From Microbacterium sp. SY138 (GTDB lineage Bacteria > Actinomycetota > Actinomycetes > Actinomycetales > Microbacteriaceae): a stretch of DNA of 64,000 nt. Both the position numbers and the translations under genes were made by a program. The DNA lies in contig NZ_CP155793.1 in the NCBI RefSeq assembly GCF_039729145.1, positions 3,038,001 through 3,102,000 on the forward strand, given 5' to 3'. Shown in pieces: positions 55,208 through 63,282 of this stretch. Positions within the stretch are counted from its first letter, which is position 1, and every line of letters begins with the position of its first letter. The notes under the pieces are model-generated. The model was not told the DNA's origin, did not search any database, and worked only from the letters and a program-made list of their open reading frames with translations.

Positions 55208-56227
55208 TCACTGCACCAGACCGATGTTCTTCAGCGTCGCCGTGACCTCTTCGATGTTCCCGGTGAGGAAGTCATCGAACTCCGCGCCGACCAGGAACGC
55301 GTCGGTCCACCCCTTGGTCTCCAGCTGCTCCGTCCACGCCTCGGATTCGTGCAGCTCGGTGATCACGCGCACCAGCTCGTCCTTCTCGCCGTCGGAGATG
55401 CCACCGGGGGCGATCACGCCGCGCCAGTTGGTCAGGACCACGTCGTACCCCTCCTCGGTGATGGTCGGGACATCCGGGAGCTGAGACACCGGCTCCTCGC
55501 TCGAGACAGCCAGAGCCTTGAGCGCGCCGCTCTCGATGTGCTGCGCGAACTCGCCGACGCCCGAGATGCCCGCGGCGACCTTGCCGCCGATCAGCAGCGG
55601 AACGGCCTCGCCGCCGCCGGAGTTCGGCGTGTAGTTCAGCTTCTCGGCGATCTCGGCCCCGTCGAGTCCTGCTTCCTCGAGCATGAGACCGGCGAGGATG
55701 TGGTCGGCGCCGCCCGCCGAGCCGCCGGTGATCGTGACCGCCTGGCCGTTGTCGACGACGTCTTCGACGAGGTCTTCGAGCGTGTCGTACTTCGAGTCGG
55801 CCGGCACCACCACGACGAGCGGTTCGTCGGTGAGCCGGGCGATCGGTGTGGTGTCCTCGATCCGCACGGCCGAGGCGTTGGTCTCGACCGCTCCGACCAT
55901 GACCAGGCCCATCACCATCAGCGTGTTCGGGTCCTTCTCGTTGGCGAGCTGGGCGAGGCCGACCGTGCCACCGGCACCGCCCACGTTGGTCACCGGGGCG
56001 GAGGCCACGAGGTCGTCCTGCGTGAGCACCTGCGACAGCGCCCGGCCCGTCTGATCCCATCCCCCACCGGGATCCGCCGGGACCACGATCGAGACGTCGG
56101 TGACGGTGGCGGTCTCTGCTTCCCCTCCACCGTCGTCGGTCGCTGCGCTGCCTCCCGCGCACGAGGTGAGTGTGAGGGCTGCGACCGCGGCCAGCCCGGC
56201 CAGGGTTGCGATGCGTGCGTTCTTCAT
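55208..56227 (-). CDS. tctC: Tripartite tricarboxylate transporter, binding lipoprotein TctC
   Basis: A 339-residue lipoprotein of the Bug/TctC family. Lipobox LTLTSCAGG (anchor Cys23); then IVVPADPGGGWDQTGRALSQ and VTNVGGAGGTVGLAQLA, the two ligand-carboxylate loops, and VTITGGSAGGADHILAGLML. It captures a tri- or dicarboxylate outside the membrane and delivers it to TctAB. It is the first gene of tctCBA and its promoter region is shared with the divergent membrane-bound regulator. Confidence 0.95.
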   Translation of the reverse strand: MKNARIATLAGLAAVAALTLTSCAGGSAATDDGGGEAETATVTDVSIVVPADPGGGWDQTGRALSQVLTQDDLVASAPVTNVGGAGGTVGLAQLANEKDPNTLMVMGLVMVGAVETNASAVRIEDTTPIARLTDEPLVVVVPADSKYDTLEDLVEDVVDNGQAVTITGGSAGGADHILAGLMLEEAGLDGAEIAEKLNYTPNSGGGEAVPLLIGGKVAAGISGVGEFAQHIESGALKALAVSSEEPVSQLPDVPTITEEGYDVVLTNWRGVIAPGGISDGEKDELVRVITELHESEAWTEQLETKGWTDAFLVGAEFDDFLTGNIEEVTATLKNIGLVQ

Positions 56228-56296
56228 GTGCGCTCCTCCTTGAGCGTTCGTGGTGCTGTGGCTCCACCCTGGAGCGGGAGCTGCGCCTGCTCCAGC

Positions 56297-56334
56297 TTCG
56301 GAAACCATTGGTCGGAGTTTCGGAACTATTGGTC
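56297..56334. promoter_or_regulatory. Direct-repeat operator candidate between tctC and its regulator
   Basis: TTCGGAAACCATTGGTC (56297-56313) and TTCGGAACTATTGGTC (56319-56334) are near-identical direct repeats starting 22 bases apart, about two helical turns. They lie 70-107 bases upstream of tctC and about 57 bases upstream of the regulator start. Binding by the CitB/DcuR-like domain of the adjacent gene is inferred. Confidence 0.55.
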
Positions 56335-56390
56335 ACGAGCGGCTCTCCCGCCCGCTCGCACCGCACTCGCCGAAGGGCCAGAATGAGCAG

Positions 56391-57611
56391 GTGGCCTCGA
56401 AGATGACGCTCCGCGTGCAGTTGCTCGTGCTGCAGGCGCTGATCGTGTTCCTGGTGACCCTGGCGACCGGCATCGTGGCCGGCGCGTTCCAGGAGCAGGC
56501 TCTCCGCGAGGCGTACAAGGACCGGATGCAGGCCGTGGCCCAGTCGATCGCCGCGCTCCCGACGGTGCACGCGGCGTTCGACGATGCCGAGCCCTCCGCA
56601 GCCATCCAGCCGATCGCCGAGGTCATCCGCGAGGCCTCCGATCTCGCCTACGTCGTCGTCGCCAACGAAGACGGCATCCGCTACTCGCACCCGAATCCGG
56701 AGCGCATCGGCGAGAAGGTCTCCACCGACCCGTCGATCCCTCTCGCCGGCGAGATCTACGTCGGCACGCAGACCGGCACGCTCGGCACGTCGTGGCGGGT
56801 CAAGGTGCCCATCCGTGACGATGAGGGCGACGTTATCGGCACCGCATCCGTCGGGATTCTCGAGTCGGAGCTCAACGAGGAGTTCTCGGCCAATCTCGTC
56901 TGGCTGATCTCGGCGATGCTGGCGGCTGCTGTTCTCGGGGTGTTCGGCTCGGCGTGGGTGACCTCCATCATCCGGCGGCGCATCTACCGTCTCGAACCCC
57001 ACCAGATCGCCGCTCTCGTGAAGAACCAGGAGACCACGCTGCACGGTCTGAGCGAAGGGGTCATCACGGTCGACGGCACCGGGCGGATCACGCTCGTCAA
57101 CGACGCCGCCGCCCGATTCCTCGACAGGGATGCCGCCGATCTCGATGGCGAACCCGCCGCCGAGGTCCTGGGCACAGAGCTCGCCACGGTGCTCCGGGAG
57201 GGCGAGTCCGCCGGCCGGCCGGTGATCGTCGGGGCGCACGTGCTCGTCGCCCGCAGCACCGGAAGCGAGGCAGACGGCGAAGGCATCGGAGCGACGCTGC
57301 TGTTGCGCGATCACACCGAGTTGCATGACGTGGTGCGACGGGTCGAGGCCGCGGATGCGATCATCGCGTTCCGACAGCGACTCGGGCTCCCCAAGGGACT
57401 GAGCGCCGAGACGCTCGATCGTGTCTGCGCAGCTCTCGCTGCGCGCCCCGACGCTTCGGCGACCGAGATCGGCGACGACCTCGAGATCTCGCGCGTCAGC
57501 GCCCGCCGCTACCTCGAGCATCTCGCCGGCTCCGGCCGAGCGACCCGCACACTCGACTACTCGACCAAGGGCCGCCCGAGTACCCGCTACCGGTCGAACG
57601 ACGCCGTCTGA
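56391..57611 (+). CDS. Membrane-bound one-component regulator: CitA/DcuS-like sensor fused to CitB/DcuR-like HTH
   Basis: A 406-residue protein. Helix 1 (about residues 9-32), an extracytoplasmic PAS/Cache-like sensor of the CitA/DcuS kind (YSHPNPERIGEKVSTD, GEIYVGTQTGTLGTSWRVKV), helix 2 (about 168-192), then a cytoplasmic PAS (LHGLSEGVITVDGTGRITLV). After RDHTELHDVVRRVEA, where the kinase His box should begin, it passes directly into LGLPKGLSAETLDRVCAALA and ISRVSARRYLEHLAGSGRAT, the C-terminal DNA-binding domain of CitB/DcuR response regulators. No HATPase or receiver domain is present and the frame is unbroken. Divergent to tctCBA. Start GTG 56391 or ATG 56403. Confidence 0.82.
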   Translation: MASKMTLRVQLLVLQALIVFLVTLATGIVAGAFQEQALREAYKDRMQAVAQSIAALPTVHAAFDDAEPSAAIQPIAEVIREASDLAYVVVANEDGIRYSHPNPERIGEKVSTDPSIPLAGEIYVGTQTGTLGTSWRVKVPIRDDEGDVIGTASVGILESELNEEFSANLVWLISAMLAAAVLGVFGSAWVTSIIRRRIYRLEPHQIAALVKNQETTLHGLSEGVITVDGTGRITLVNDAAARFLDRDAADLDGEPAAEVLGTELATVLREGESAGRPVIVGAHVLVARSTGSEADGEGIGATLLLRDHTELHDVVRRVEAADAIIAFRQRLGLPKGLSAETLDRVCAALAARPDASATEIGDDLEISRVSARRYLEHLAGSGRATRTLDYSTKGRPSTRYRSNDAV

Positions 57612-57702
57612 AGCCCGTCACCCCTGGGACGCAGTGCCATTGTGTGCGACACTGGATCGCATTCGACGTCGTCGTCAGCCTGCCCGGATCGAAGGAGATC
57701 TC

Positions 57703-59277
57703 ATGGTTCGCAGTACCTATCCCGATGTGGAGATCCCCGAGGTCTCCATCCACGAGTTCCTGTTCGGCGATCTCTCCGAAGCCGAACTCGACACCATCGC
57801 CCTCGTCGACGGGATGAGCGGGGCAACCACCACCTACCGGCAGCTCGTCGGACAGATCGACCTTTTCGCCGGCGCCCTCGCGGCACGCGGAGTCGGGGTG
57901 GGCACCACTGTCGGCGTCCTCTGTCCGAACATCCCGGCCTTCGCCACCGTTTTCCACGGCATCCTCCGCGCGGGGGCGACGGCCACCACCATCAACTCCC
58001 TCTACACCGCCGACGAGATCGCGAACCAGCTCACCGACGCCGGAGCGACCTGGCTCGTGACGGTCTCCCCTCTGCTTCCCGGCGCACAGGCCGCCGCGGA
58101 CAAGCTCGGGTTCGACGCCGACCACGTGATCGTTCTCGATGGCGCCGAGGGCCACCCGTCCCTCCCCGCGCTGCTCAGCGAAGGGCACCCCGCACCGGAC
58201 GTGACATTTGACCCGGCGACCCATCTCGCCGTCCTCCCCTACTCCTCGGGAACGACCGGCCGCCCGAAGGGCGTCATGCTCACGCACCGCAACCTGGTGG
58301 CCAACGTGTCGCAGTGCCGTCCGGTCCTCGGCGTCGATGCCAGTGACCGGGTGCTCGCCGTCCTGCCCTTCTTCCACATCTACGGCATGACGGTGCTGCT
58401 GAACTTCGCGCTGCGTCAACGGGCCGGGCTCGTCACGATGCCGAAGTTCGACCTCCCCGAGTTCCTGCGCATCATCGCCGATCACCGCACCACCTGGGTG
58501 TTCGTCGCTCCCCCGATCGCAGTCGCGCTCGCGAAGCATCCGATCGTCGACCAGTACGACCTCTCCGCCGTGAAGGTGATCTTCTCCGGCGCCGCGCCTC
58601 TCGACGGCGCCCTGGCCTCGGCGGTGGCCAACCGCTTGGGGTGCATCGTGACCCAGGGGTACGGCATGACCGAGACCAGCCCCGCGGTCAACCTCATCTC
58701 CGAGGCGCGCACCGACATCGACCGCTCGACCATCGGGCCGCTCGTCCCGAACACCGAAGCACGGCTCGTCGATCCCGATTCGGGCGAAGACGTCACAGTG
58801 CCGGCAGAGGGCGCGAGCGAGCCCGGCGAACTGTGGGTGCGGGGACCGCAGGTCATGGTCGGCTACCTCAACCGCCCGGACGCCACGGCAGAGATGCTCG
58901 ATGCCGACGGCTGGCTGCACACCGGTGATGTCGCCACCGTCACCGATGAGGGCATCTACCGTATCGTCGACCGGCTCAAGGAACTCATCAAGTACAAGGG
59001 CTACCAGGTGGCTCCGGCCGTGCTGGAAGCCGTGCTGCTCGAGCATCCCTCCATCGCGGATGCCGCCGTGATCGGCGCACTCGATGAGGACGGCCAGGAG
59101 GTGCCCAAGGCCTTCGTCGTACGCCAGCCGGAAGCCGAACTCGATGCCGAGGCGGTCATGGCCCACGTCGCCTCGCATGTCGCGCCGCACGAGAAGGTAC
59201 GTCAGGTGGAGTTCATCGATGTGATCCCCAAGTCGAGCTCGGGGAAGATCCTGCGCAAGGATCTGCGTACCCGCTGA
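57703..59277 (+). CDS. AMP-forming acyl/aryl-CoA ligase (4-coumarate-CoA ligase-like)
   Basis: A 524-residue ANL-family enzyme. P-loop YSSGTTGRPKGVMLTHRN, adenylate motif QGYGMTETSP, hinge GDVATVTDEGIYRIVDRLKE and the catalytic lysine in PKSSSGKILRKDL are all intact. It activates a carboxylic acid with ATP and transfers it to CoA. The closest look is to 4-coumarate- or medium-chain acid ligases; the acid is not known. AAGGAGA lies five bases before the ATG. A bidirectional terminator follows. Confidence 0.9.
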   Translation: MVRSTYPDVEIPEVSIHEFLFGDLSEAELDTIALVDGMSGATTTYRQLVGQIDLFAGALAARGVGVGTTVGVLCPNIPAFATVFHGILRAGATATTINSLYTADEIANQLTDAGATWLVTVSPLLPGAQAAADKLGFDADHVIVLDGAEGHPSLPALLSEGHPAPDVTFDPATHLAVLPYSSGTTGRPKGVMLTHRNLVANVSQCRPVLGVDASDRVLAVLPFFHIYGMTVLLNFALRQRAGLVTMPKFDLPEFLRIIADHRTTWVFVAPPIAVALAKHPIVDQYDLSAVKVIFSGAAPLDGALASAVANRLGCIVTQGYGMTETSPAVNLISEARTDIDRSTIGPLVPNTEARLVDPDSGEDVTVPAEGASEPGELWVRGPQVMVGYLNRPDATAEMLDADGWLHTGDVATVTDEGIYRIVDRLKELIKYKGYQVAPAVLEAVLLEHPSIADAAVIGALDEDGQEVPKAFVVRQPEAELDAEAVMAHVASHVAPHEKVRQVEFIDVIPKSSSGKILRKDLRTR

Positions 59278-59292
59278 CGACGTCACCGGGTA

Positions 59293-59338
59293 CACGAAGA
59301 AGCCCGCCATCCCTTTCGGGGTGGCGGGCTTCTTCGTG
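59293..59338. terminator. Bidirectional terminator between CoA ligase and rplQ
   Basis: A perfect 17-base stem (59293-59309 with 59322-59338) with a CCC-TTTC-GGGG type loop, between convergent genes. It carries AAGAAGC/GCTTCTT ends giving T-rich tails in both directions. Confidence 0.85.
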
Positions 59339-59348
59339 AGCGAAGTAC

Positions 59349-59906
59349 TTACTCGGACTTCTTCTCGACAGCGTCCTCGGCGGCAGCCTCGGCTGCTTCG
59401 CCCTCGGCCTGCGACTCGGCGCCGGCCTCGACGGTCTCGTCGGCGGGAGCCTCCTCAGCGGGAGCCTCCTCGACGACCTCAGCCGGCTTCTCGGCCTTCT
59501 CGGCCTTCGGAGCAGCAGCCTTCTTGGTCGACTTCGCCTTCGGGGTGACGGGCTCGAGGACGAGCTCGATCACGGCCATAGGCGCGTTGTCGCCCTTGCG
59601 GTTGCCGACCTTCGTGATGCGGGTGTAGCCGCCCTCACGGTCAGCGACGAGCGGCGCGATCTCGGAGAACAGGACGTGCACGACTTCCTTGTCACCGATG
59701 ACCGACAGCACGCGACGACGCGCGTGCAGGTCGCCACGCTTGGCGAAGGTGATCAGACGCTCGGCGAGCGGACGAAGGCGCTTGGCCTTGGTCTCGGTCG
59801 TCTTGATCGACTTGTGGGTGTAGAGCGCCGCCGCGAGGTTGGCAAGCATCAGGCGCTCGTGTGCGGGGCCGCCTCCGAGGCGGGGACCCTTAGTGGGCTT
59901 GGGCAT
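59349..59906 (-). CDS. rplQ: 50S ribosomal protein L17 (bL17) with long tail
   Basis: A 185-residue protein. The L17 core is complete: [40 protein letters not shown] and [20 protein letters not shown], through VIELV at about residue 122. The last roughly 60 residues are an Ala/Glu/Lys-rich low-complexity tail, longer than in most bacteria but common in actinobacteria. It follows rpoA by 33 bases and ends this operon at a terminator. Confidence 0.96.
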   Translation of the reverse strand: MPKPTKGPRLGGGPAHERLMLANLAAALYTHKSIKTTETKAKRLRPLAERLITFAKRGDLHARRRVLSVIGDKEVVHVLFSEIAPLVADREGGYTRITKVGNRKGDNAPMAVIELVLEPVTPKAKSTKKAAAPKAEKAEKPAEVVEEAPAEEAPADETVEAGAESQAEGEAAEAAAEDAVEKKSE

Positions 59907-59939
59907 AATCGTCTAACTCCTGGTCAGAAAGGTCGGGTA

Positions 59940-60929
59940 TCAGAAGGACTCGTCTTCGCTGCCGCCGTAGAAGTGGGCGCCGTCGAAACCGGGCACCGAA
60001 TCCTTGAGCGACAGACCGAGCGAGATGAGCTTGTCGCGCACCTCGTCGACCGACTTCTGGCCGAAATTGCGGATGTTCATGAGCTGCGTCTCCGACAGGG
60101 CGACGAGCTCAGAAACGGTGTTGATGCCCTCACGCTTCAGGCAGTTGTACGAGCGGACCGACAGGTCGAGGTCCTCGATCGGCATCGACAGCTCGCTGGA
60201 GTTCACTGCCTCCACCGGCGCCGGGCCGATCTCGATGCCCTCGGCCTCGACGTTCAGCTCGCGGGCGAGACCGAACAGCTCGGTGAGCGTCTTCGCAGCC
60301 GAAGCGACGGCGTCGCGGGGGCTGATGGCCGACTTGGTCTCGACGTCGAGGACGAGCTTGTCGAAGTCGGTGCGCTCCCCGGCACGGGTCGCGTCGACGC
60401 GGTAGCTGACCTTGAGGACCGGCGAGTAGATCGAGTCGATCGGGATCTGACCGGCCTCGGCGTACTCGTTGCGGTTCTGCGTCGCCGAGACGTAGCCACG
60501 GCCACGCTCGATGGTGAGCTCGAGCTCGAACTTCGCGGTGTCGTTCAGCGTCGCGATGACGAGCTCGGGGTTCTGCACCTCGACACCGGCCGGAGCCGAG
60601 ATGTCAGCGGCGGTGACTTCGCCCGCACCGGTCTTGCGCAGGTACGCGGTGATGGGCTCATCACGCTCCGACGAGACGACGAGCTGCTTGATGTTGAGGA
60701 TGATCTCGGTGACATCCTCCTTCACGCCGGGGATGGTGCTGAACTCGTGCAGCACGCCGTCGATGCGAACGCTGGTGACAGCAGCACCGGGGATCGACGA
60801 CAGCAGGCTGCGACGCAGCGCGTTGCCGATCGTGTAACCGAAGCCGGGCTCCAGAGGCTCGATGATGAACCGGCTACGGTTCTCGACGATCTTTTCCTCG
60901 GTCAGTGTGGGACGCTGTGCAATAAGCAC
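59940..60929 (-). CDS. rpoA: DNA-directed RNA polymerase subunit alpha
   Basis: A 329-residue protein with both domains. N-terminal assembly domain: [41 protein letters not shown]-terminal domain, which contacts UP elements and regulators: [40 protein letters not shown]. It lies in the usual rpsK-rpoA-rplQ order, although rpsD, which many bacteria have between rpsK and rpoA, is absent. Confidence 0.98.
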   Translation of the reverse strand: MLIAQRPTLTEEKIVENRSRFIIEPLEPGFGYTIGNALRRSLLSSIPGAAVTSVRIDGVLHEFSTIPGVKEDVTEIILNIKQLVVSSERDEPITAYLRKTGAGEVTAADISAPAGVEVQNPELVIATLNDTAKFELELTIERGRGYVSATQNRNEYAEAGQIPIDSIYSPVLKVSYRVDATRAGERTDFDKLVLDVETKSAISPRDAVASAAKTLTELFGLARELNVEAEGIEIGPAPVEAVNSSELSMPIEDLDLSVRSYNCLKREGINTVSELVALSETQLMNIRNFGQKSVDEVRDKLISLGLSLKDSVPGFDGAHFYGGSEDESF

Positions 60930-61002
60930 TCTGTGTTCCTTTCGATCACATGCCCGCTATATGACATGTGGTGGGGTGAGGTTTTGAGTTGTGGAAGTCG
61001 AT

Positions 61003-61056
61003 GCCCGCACGCGGGCGTCGAGCCGCTCAGACCACGAAGGGACCGAGCGGCTCGAC
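61003..61056 (-). terminator. Hairpin pair between rpsK and rpoA
   Basis: GTCGAGCCGCTC and its complement (61017-61028 with 61045-61056) form a perfect 12-base stem; GCCCGC-AC-GCGGGC (61003-61016) is a second adjacent palindrome. They lie eight bases past the rpsK stop and could be an attenuator or processing site setting rpoA-rplQ apart. Confidence 0.55.
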
Positions 61057-61063
61057 ACGCGAA

Positions 61064-61462
61064 TCAGACGCGGCGACGCTTCGGCGGACGGCAGCCGTTG
61101 TGCGCCTGCGGGGTGACGTCCTGGATCGAACCCACCTCGAGGCCGGCGGCCTGCAGCGAGCGGATCGCGGTCTCGCGGCCGGAGCCCGGACCCTTCACGA
61201 GGACGTCGACCTTCTTGACGCCGTGCTCCGCAGCCTGGCGGGCAGCCGACTCGGCGGCCATGCCTGCGGCGTACGGGGTCGACTTGCGGGAGCCCTTGAA
61301 GCCCACGCCACCCGACGATGCCCAGGCGATGACGGCGCCGGACGGGTCGGTGATCGAGACGATCGTGTTGTTGAACGTCGACTTGATGTGGGCCTGGCCC
61401 AGCGCGATGTTCTTCTTTTCCTTGCGGCGCGGCTTGCGCGCGGCGGCCTTGGGTGCAGCCAT
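61064..61462 (-). CDS. rpsK: 30S ribosomal protein S11 (uS11)
   Basis: A 132-residue protein of standard length. [40 protein letters not shown] and [20 protein letters not shown] are the S11 core motifs and [17 protein letters not shown] the C-terminus. It shapes the mRNA exit site of the 30S subunit. It follows rpsM by 31 bases and precedes rpoA. Confidence 0.98.
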   Translation of the reverse strand: MAAPKAAARKPRRKEKKNIALGQAHIKSTFNNTIVSITDPSGAVIAWASSGGVGFKGSRKSTPYAAGMAAESAARQAAEHGVKKVDVLVKGPGSGRETAIRSLQAAGLEVGSIQDVTPQAHNGCRPPKRRRV

Positions 61463-61493
61463 GAAAGTGTTCTCCTAGTCCCTGGGGCCGCGC

Positions 61494-61868
<375 letters not shown>

Positions 61869-62008
61869 GCGGTTCTCCTGGGTGTTGTGGAGGTATGGAA
61901 CAGGATCGGTGCCCGGGCCTCCGCCCCGAGGTGTCCCCCGCTTCCGCGAGTTCTGATCCTGCCGTTGTGTTTTCAGTTGTGAGATGTGCGTGAGCGATGC
62001 CGCGCAGC

Positions 62009-62039
62009 GCGGGCCCGTCGATCAGACCGGCGGGCCCGC
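62009..62039 (-). terminator. Hairpin between rpmJ and rpsM
   Basis: GCGGGCCCG and CGGGCCCGC (62009-62017 with 62031-62039) pair perfectly around a 13-base loop, seven bases past the rpmJ stop, in the 178-base gap before rpsM. Partial terminator or processing site. Confidence 0.5.
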
Positions 62040-62046
62040 CAGGGAC

Positions 62047-62163
62047 TCAGCCTTGGCGCTGCTTGTGACGCGGGTTGCTCTTGCAGATCACCATGACGCG
62101 GCCGTGACGGCGGATCACCTTGCAGTGATCGCAGATGGGCTTGACGCTGGGGTTGACCTTCAT
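62047..62163 (-). CDS. rpmJ: 50S ribosomal protein L36 (bL36)
   Basis: A 38-residue protein, [19 protein letters not shown] at the start and RHKQRQG at the end, with the C-x2-C (Cys11, Cys14) zinc ligands plus Cys and His further on: the zinc-ribbon (C+) form of L36. The short length and place between infA and rpsM are standard. Confidence 0.97.
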   Translation of the reverse strand: MKVNPSVKPICDHCKVIRRHGRVMVICKSNPRHKQRQG

Positions 62164-62227
62164 GATGTTTCCTGTTCGCTGTCTTCGTACCGCCCCAGGC
62201 AGGGGCAGGCCGTTACTTCTCGACCGA

Positions 62228-62449
62228 TCAGCGGTAGCGGTAGACGATACGGCCGCGGGTCAGGTCGTAGGGGCTGAGCTCCACGACCACACGGTCCTCG
62301 GGGATGATACGGATGTAGTTCTGCCGCATCTTGCCGGAGATCGTTGCAAGGACCTTGTGTCCGTTGCTGAGCTCAACGCGGAACATCGCGTTGGGCAGAG
62401 CCTCGGAGATCACGCCCTCGATCTCGATGACACCGTCTTTCTTAGCCAT
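62228..62449 (-). CDS. infA: Translation initiation factor IF-1
   Basis: A 73-residue OB-fold protein with the usual length: [40 protein letters not shown] and [20 protein letters not shown]. It binds the 30S A site during initiation. It lies 64 bases upstream of rpmJ and 164 bases after the DsbA-like gene. Confidence 0.98.
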   Translation of the reverse strand: MAKKDGVIEIEGVISEALPNAMFRVELSNGHKVLATISGKMRQNYIRIIPEDRVVVELSPYDLTRGRIVYRYR

Positions 62450-62613
62450 AGCCTCGCTGACGCTTCTGCAGATCGGTCGATCTGCGGTGGGTGATTGGTT
62501 TGTGGTGCTGCACCGCCGGACACGCCGAATCAAGGCACAAAGCACCAAAGATCTATGTTAGACGCTCCGGAGCCATCCGGCAACTTGACGGCCAGGGCCG
62601 GGAAGCCGCCGGT

Positions 62614-63282
62614 TCAGCTGATCAGGTCGGTGAACTTCTTCAGGTCGGCCTGGTCCTGCAGGTTGAGGCGCGTGCCGTTGATGTCCACCGTCGGCGTGCC
62701 GGCGATCTCGTGGGACTTCGCCTGCGCCGCACCGAACTTGCGGTACGTCTCGTCGGTGATGCACGAGACCGCGTCGTCCGCACCGACCTGTGTCGCGAAG
62801 CCGGCCAGCTGGTCGTTCGTCAGACCGGTCGAGTTCTCCTCGGGCTGGTTCTCGAAGAGCGTCTTGGCGAAGTCGAGGTACAGGTCAGGGTTCGACTCGG
62901 CGACGCAGAACGCGGCACCTGCCGACCGCGAGGAGTACTCGGTGCCCTGCGAGAAACGGTCGAGGATCGCGATCGGGTGGTACTCGAGCGTGATGCGGCC
63001 GTCGGCAGCCGCGGCTTCGAGCTGAGCACCGAACTGGTCCTCGAAGGTCTTGCAGACCGGGCACTGGAAGTCGACGAACACCGCGATGGTGTCTTCACCG
63101 TCGCCGAACGAGACCGCACCGGTCTCGGAGTTGAAGGTGTCGTTGGCCTTCGGCGCCGCGCCGGGCGAGGTCGCCTGGTTGTTGAGGAACACCACGAGTC
63201 CACCGATCGCCACCAGCACCACGACGACGGCGATGGAGACGCCGATCGCGAACCAGTTGGTGTTGCTCTTCGCCGCTGCCAT
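62614..63282 (-). CDS. Membrane-anchored DsbA-family thiol-disulfide protein
   Basis: A 222-residue protein with one N-terminal membrane helix (residues about 11-33) and an extracytoplasmic DsbA/thioredoxin-like domain. The redox site is CPVC in IAVFVDFQCPVCKTFEDQFG, and the cis-proline loop is EIAGTPTVDINGTRL. It probably forms or rearranges disulfides in exported proteins. Its ATG overlaps the map stop by one base (TAATG). It is unusual to find it inserted in the map-infA interval. Confidence 0.9.
   Translation of the reverse strand: MAAAKSNTNWFAIGVSIAVVVVLVAIGGLVVFLNNQATSPGAAPKANDTFNSETGAVSFGDGEDTIAVFVDFQCPVCKTFEDQFGAQLEAAAADGRITLEYHPIAILDRFSQGTEYSSRSAGAAFCVAESNPDLYLDFAKTLFENQPEENSTGLTNDQLAGFATQVGADDAVSCITDETYRKFGAAQAKSHEIAGTPTVDINGTRLNLQDQADLKKFTDLIS

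Noticed and set aside
57330..57400. Frameshift or pseudogene at the kinase/regulator junction
   Set aside because: The frame is continuous through the junction and both flanking domains are intact, so a fusion or in-frame deletion is more likely than decay.
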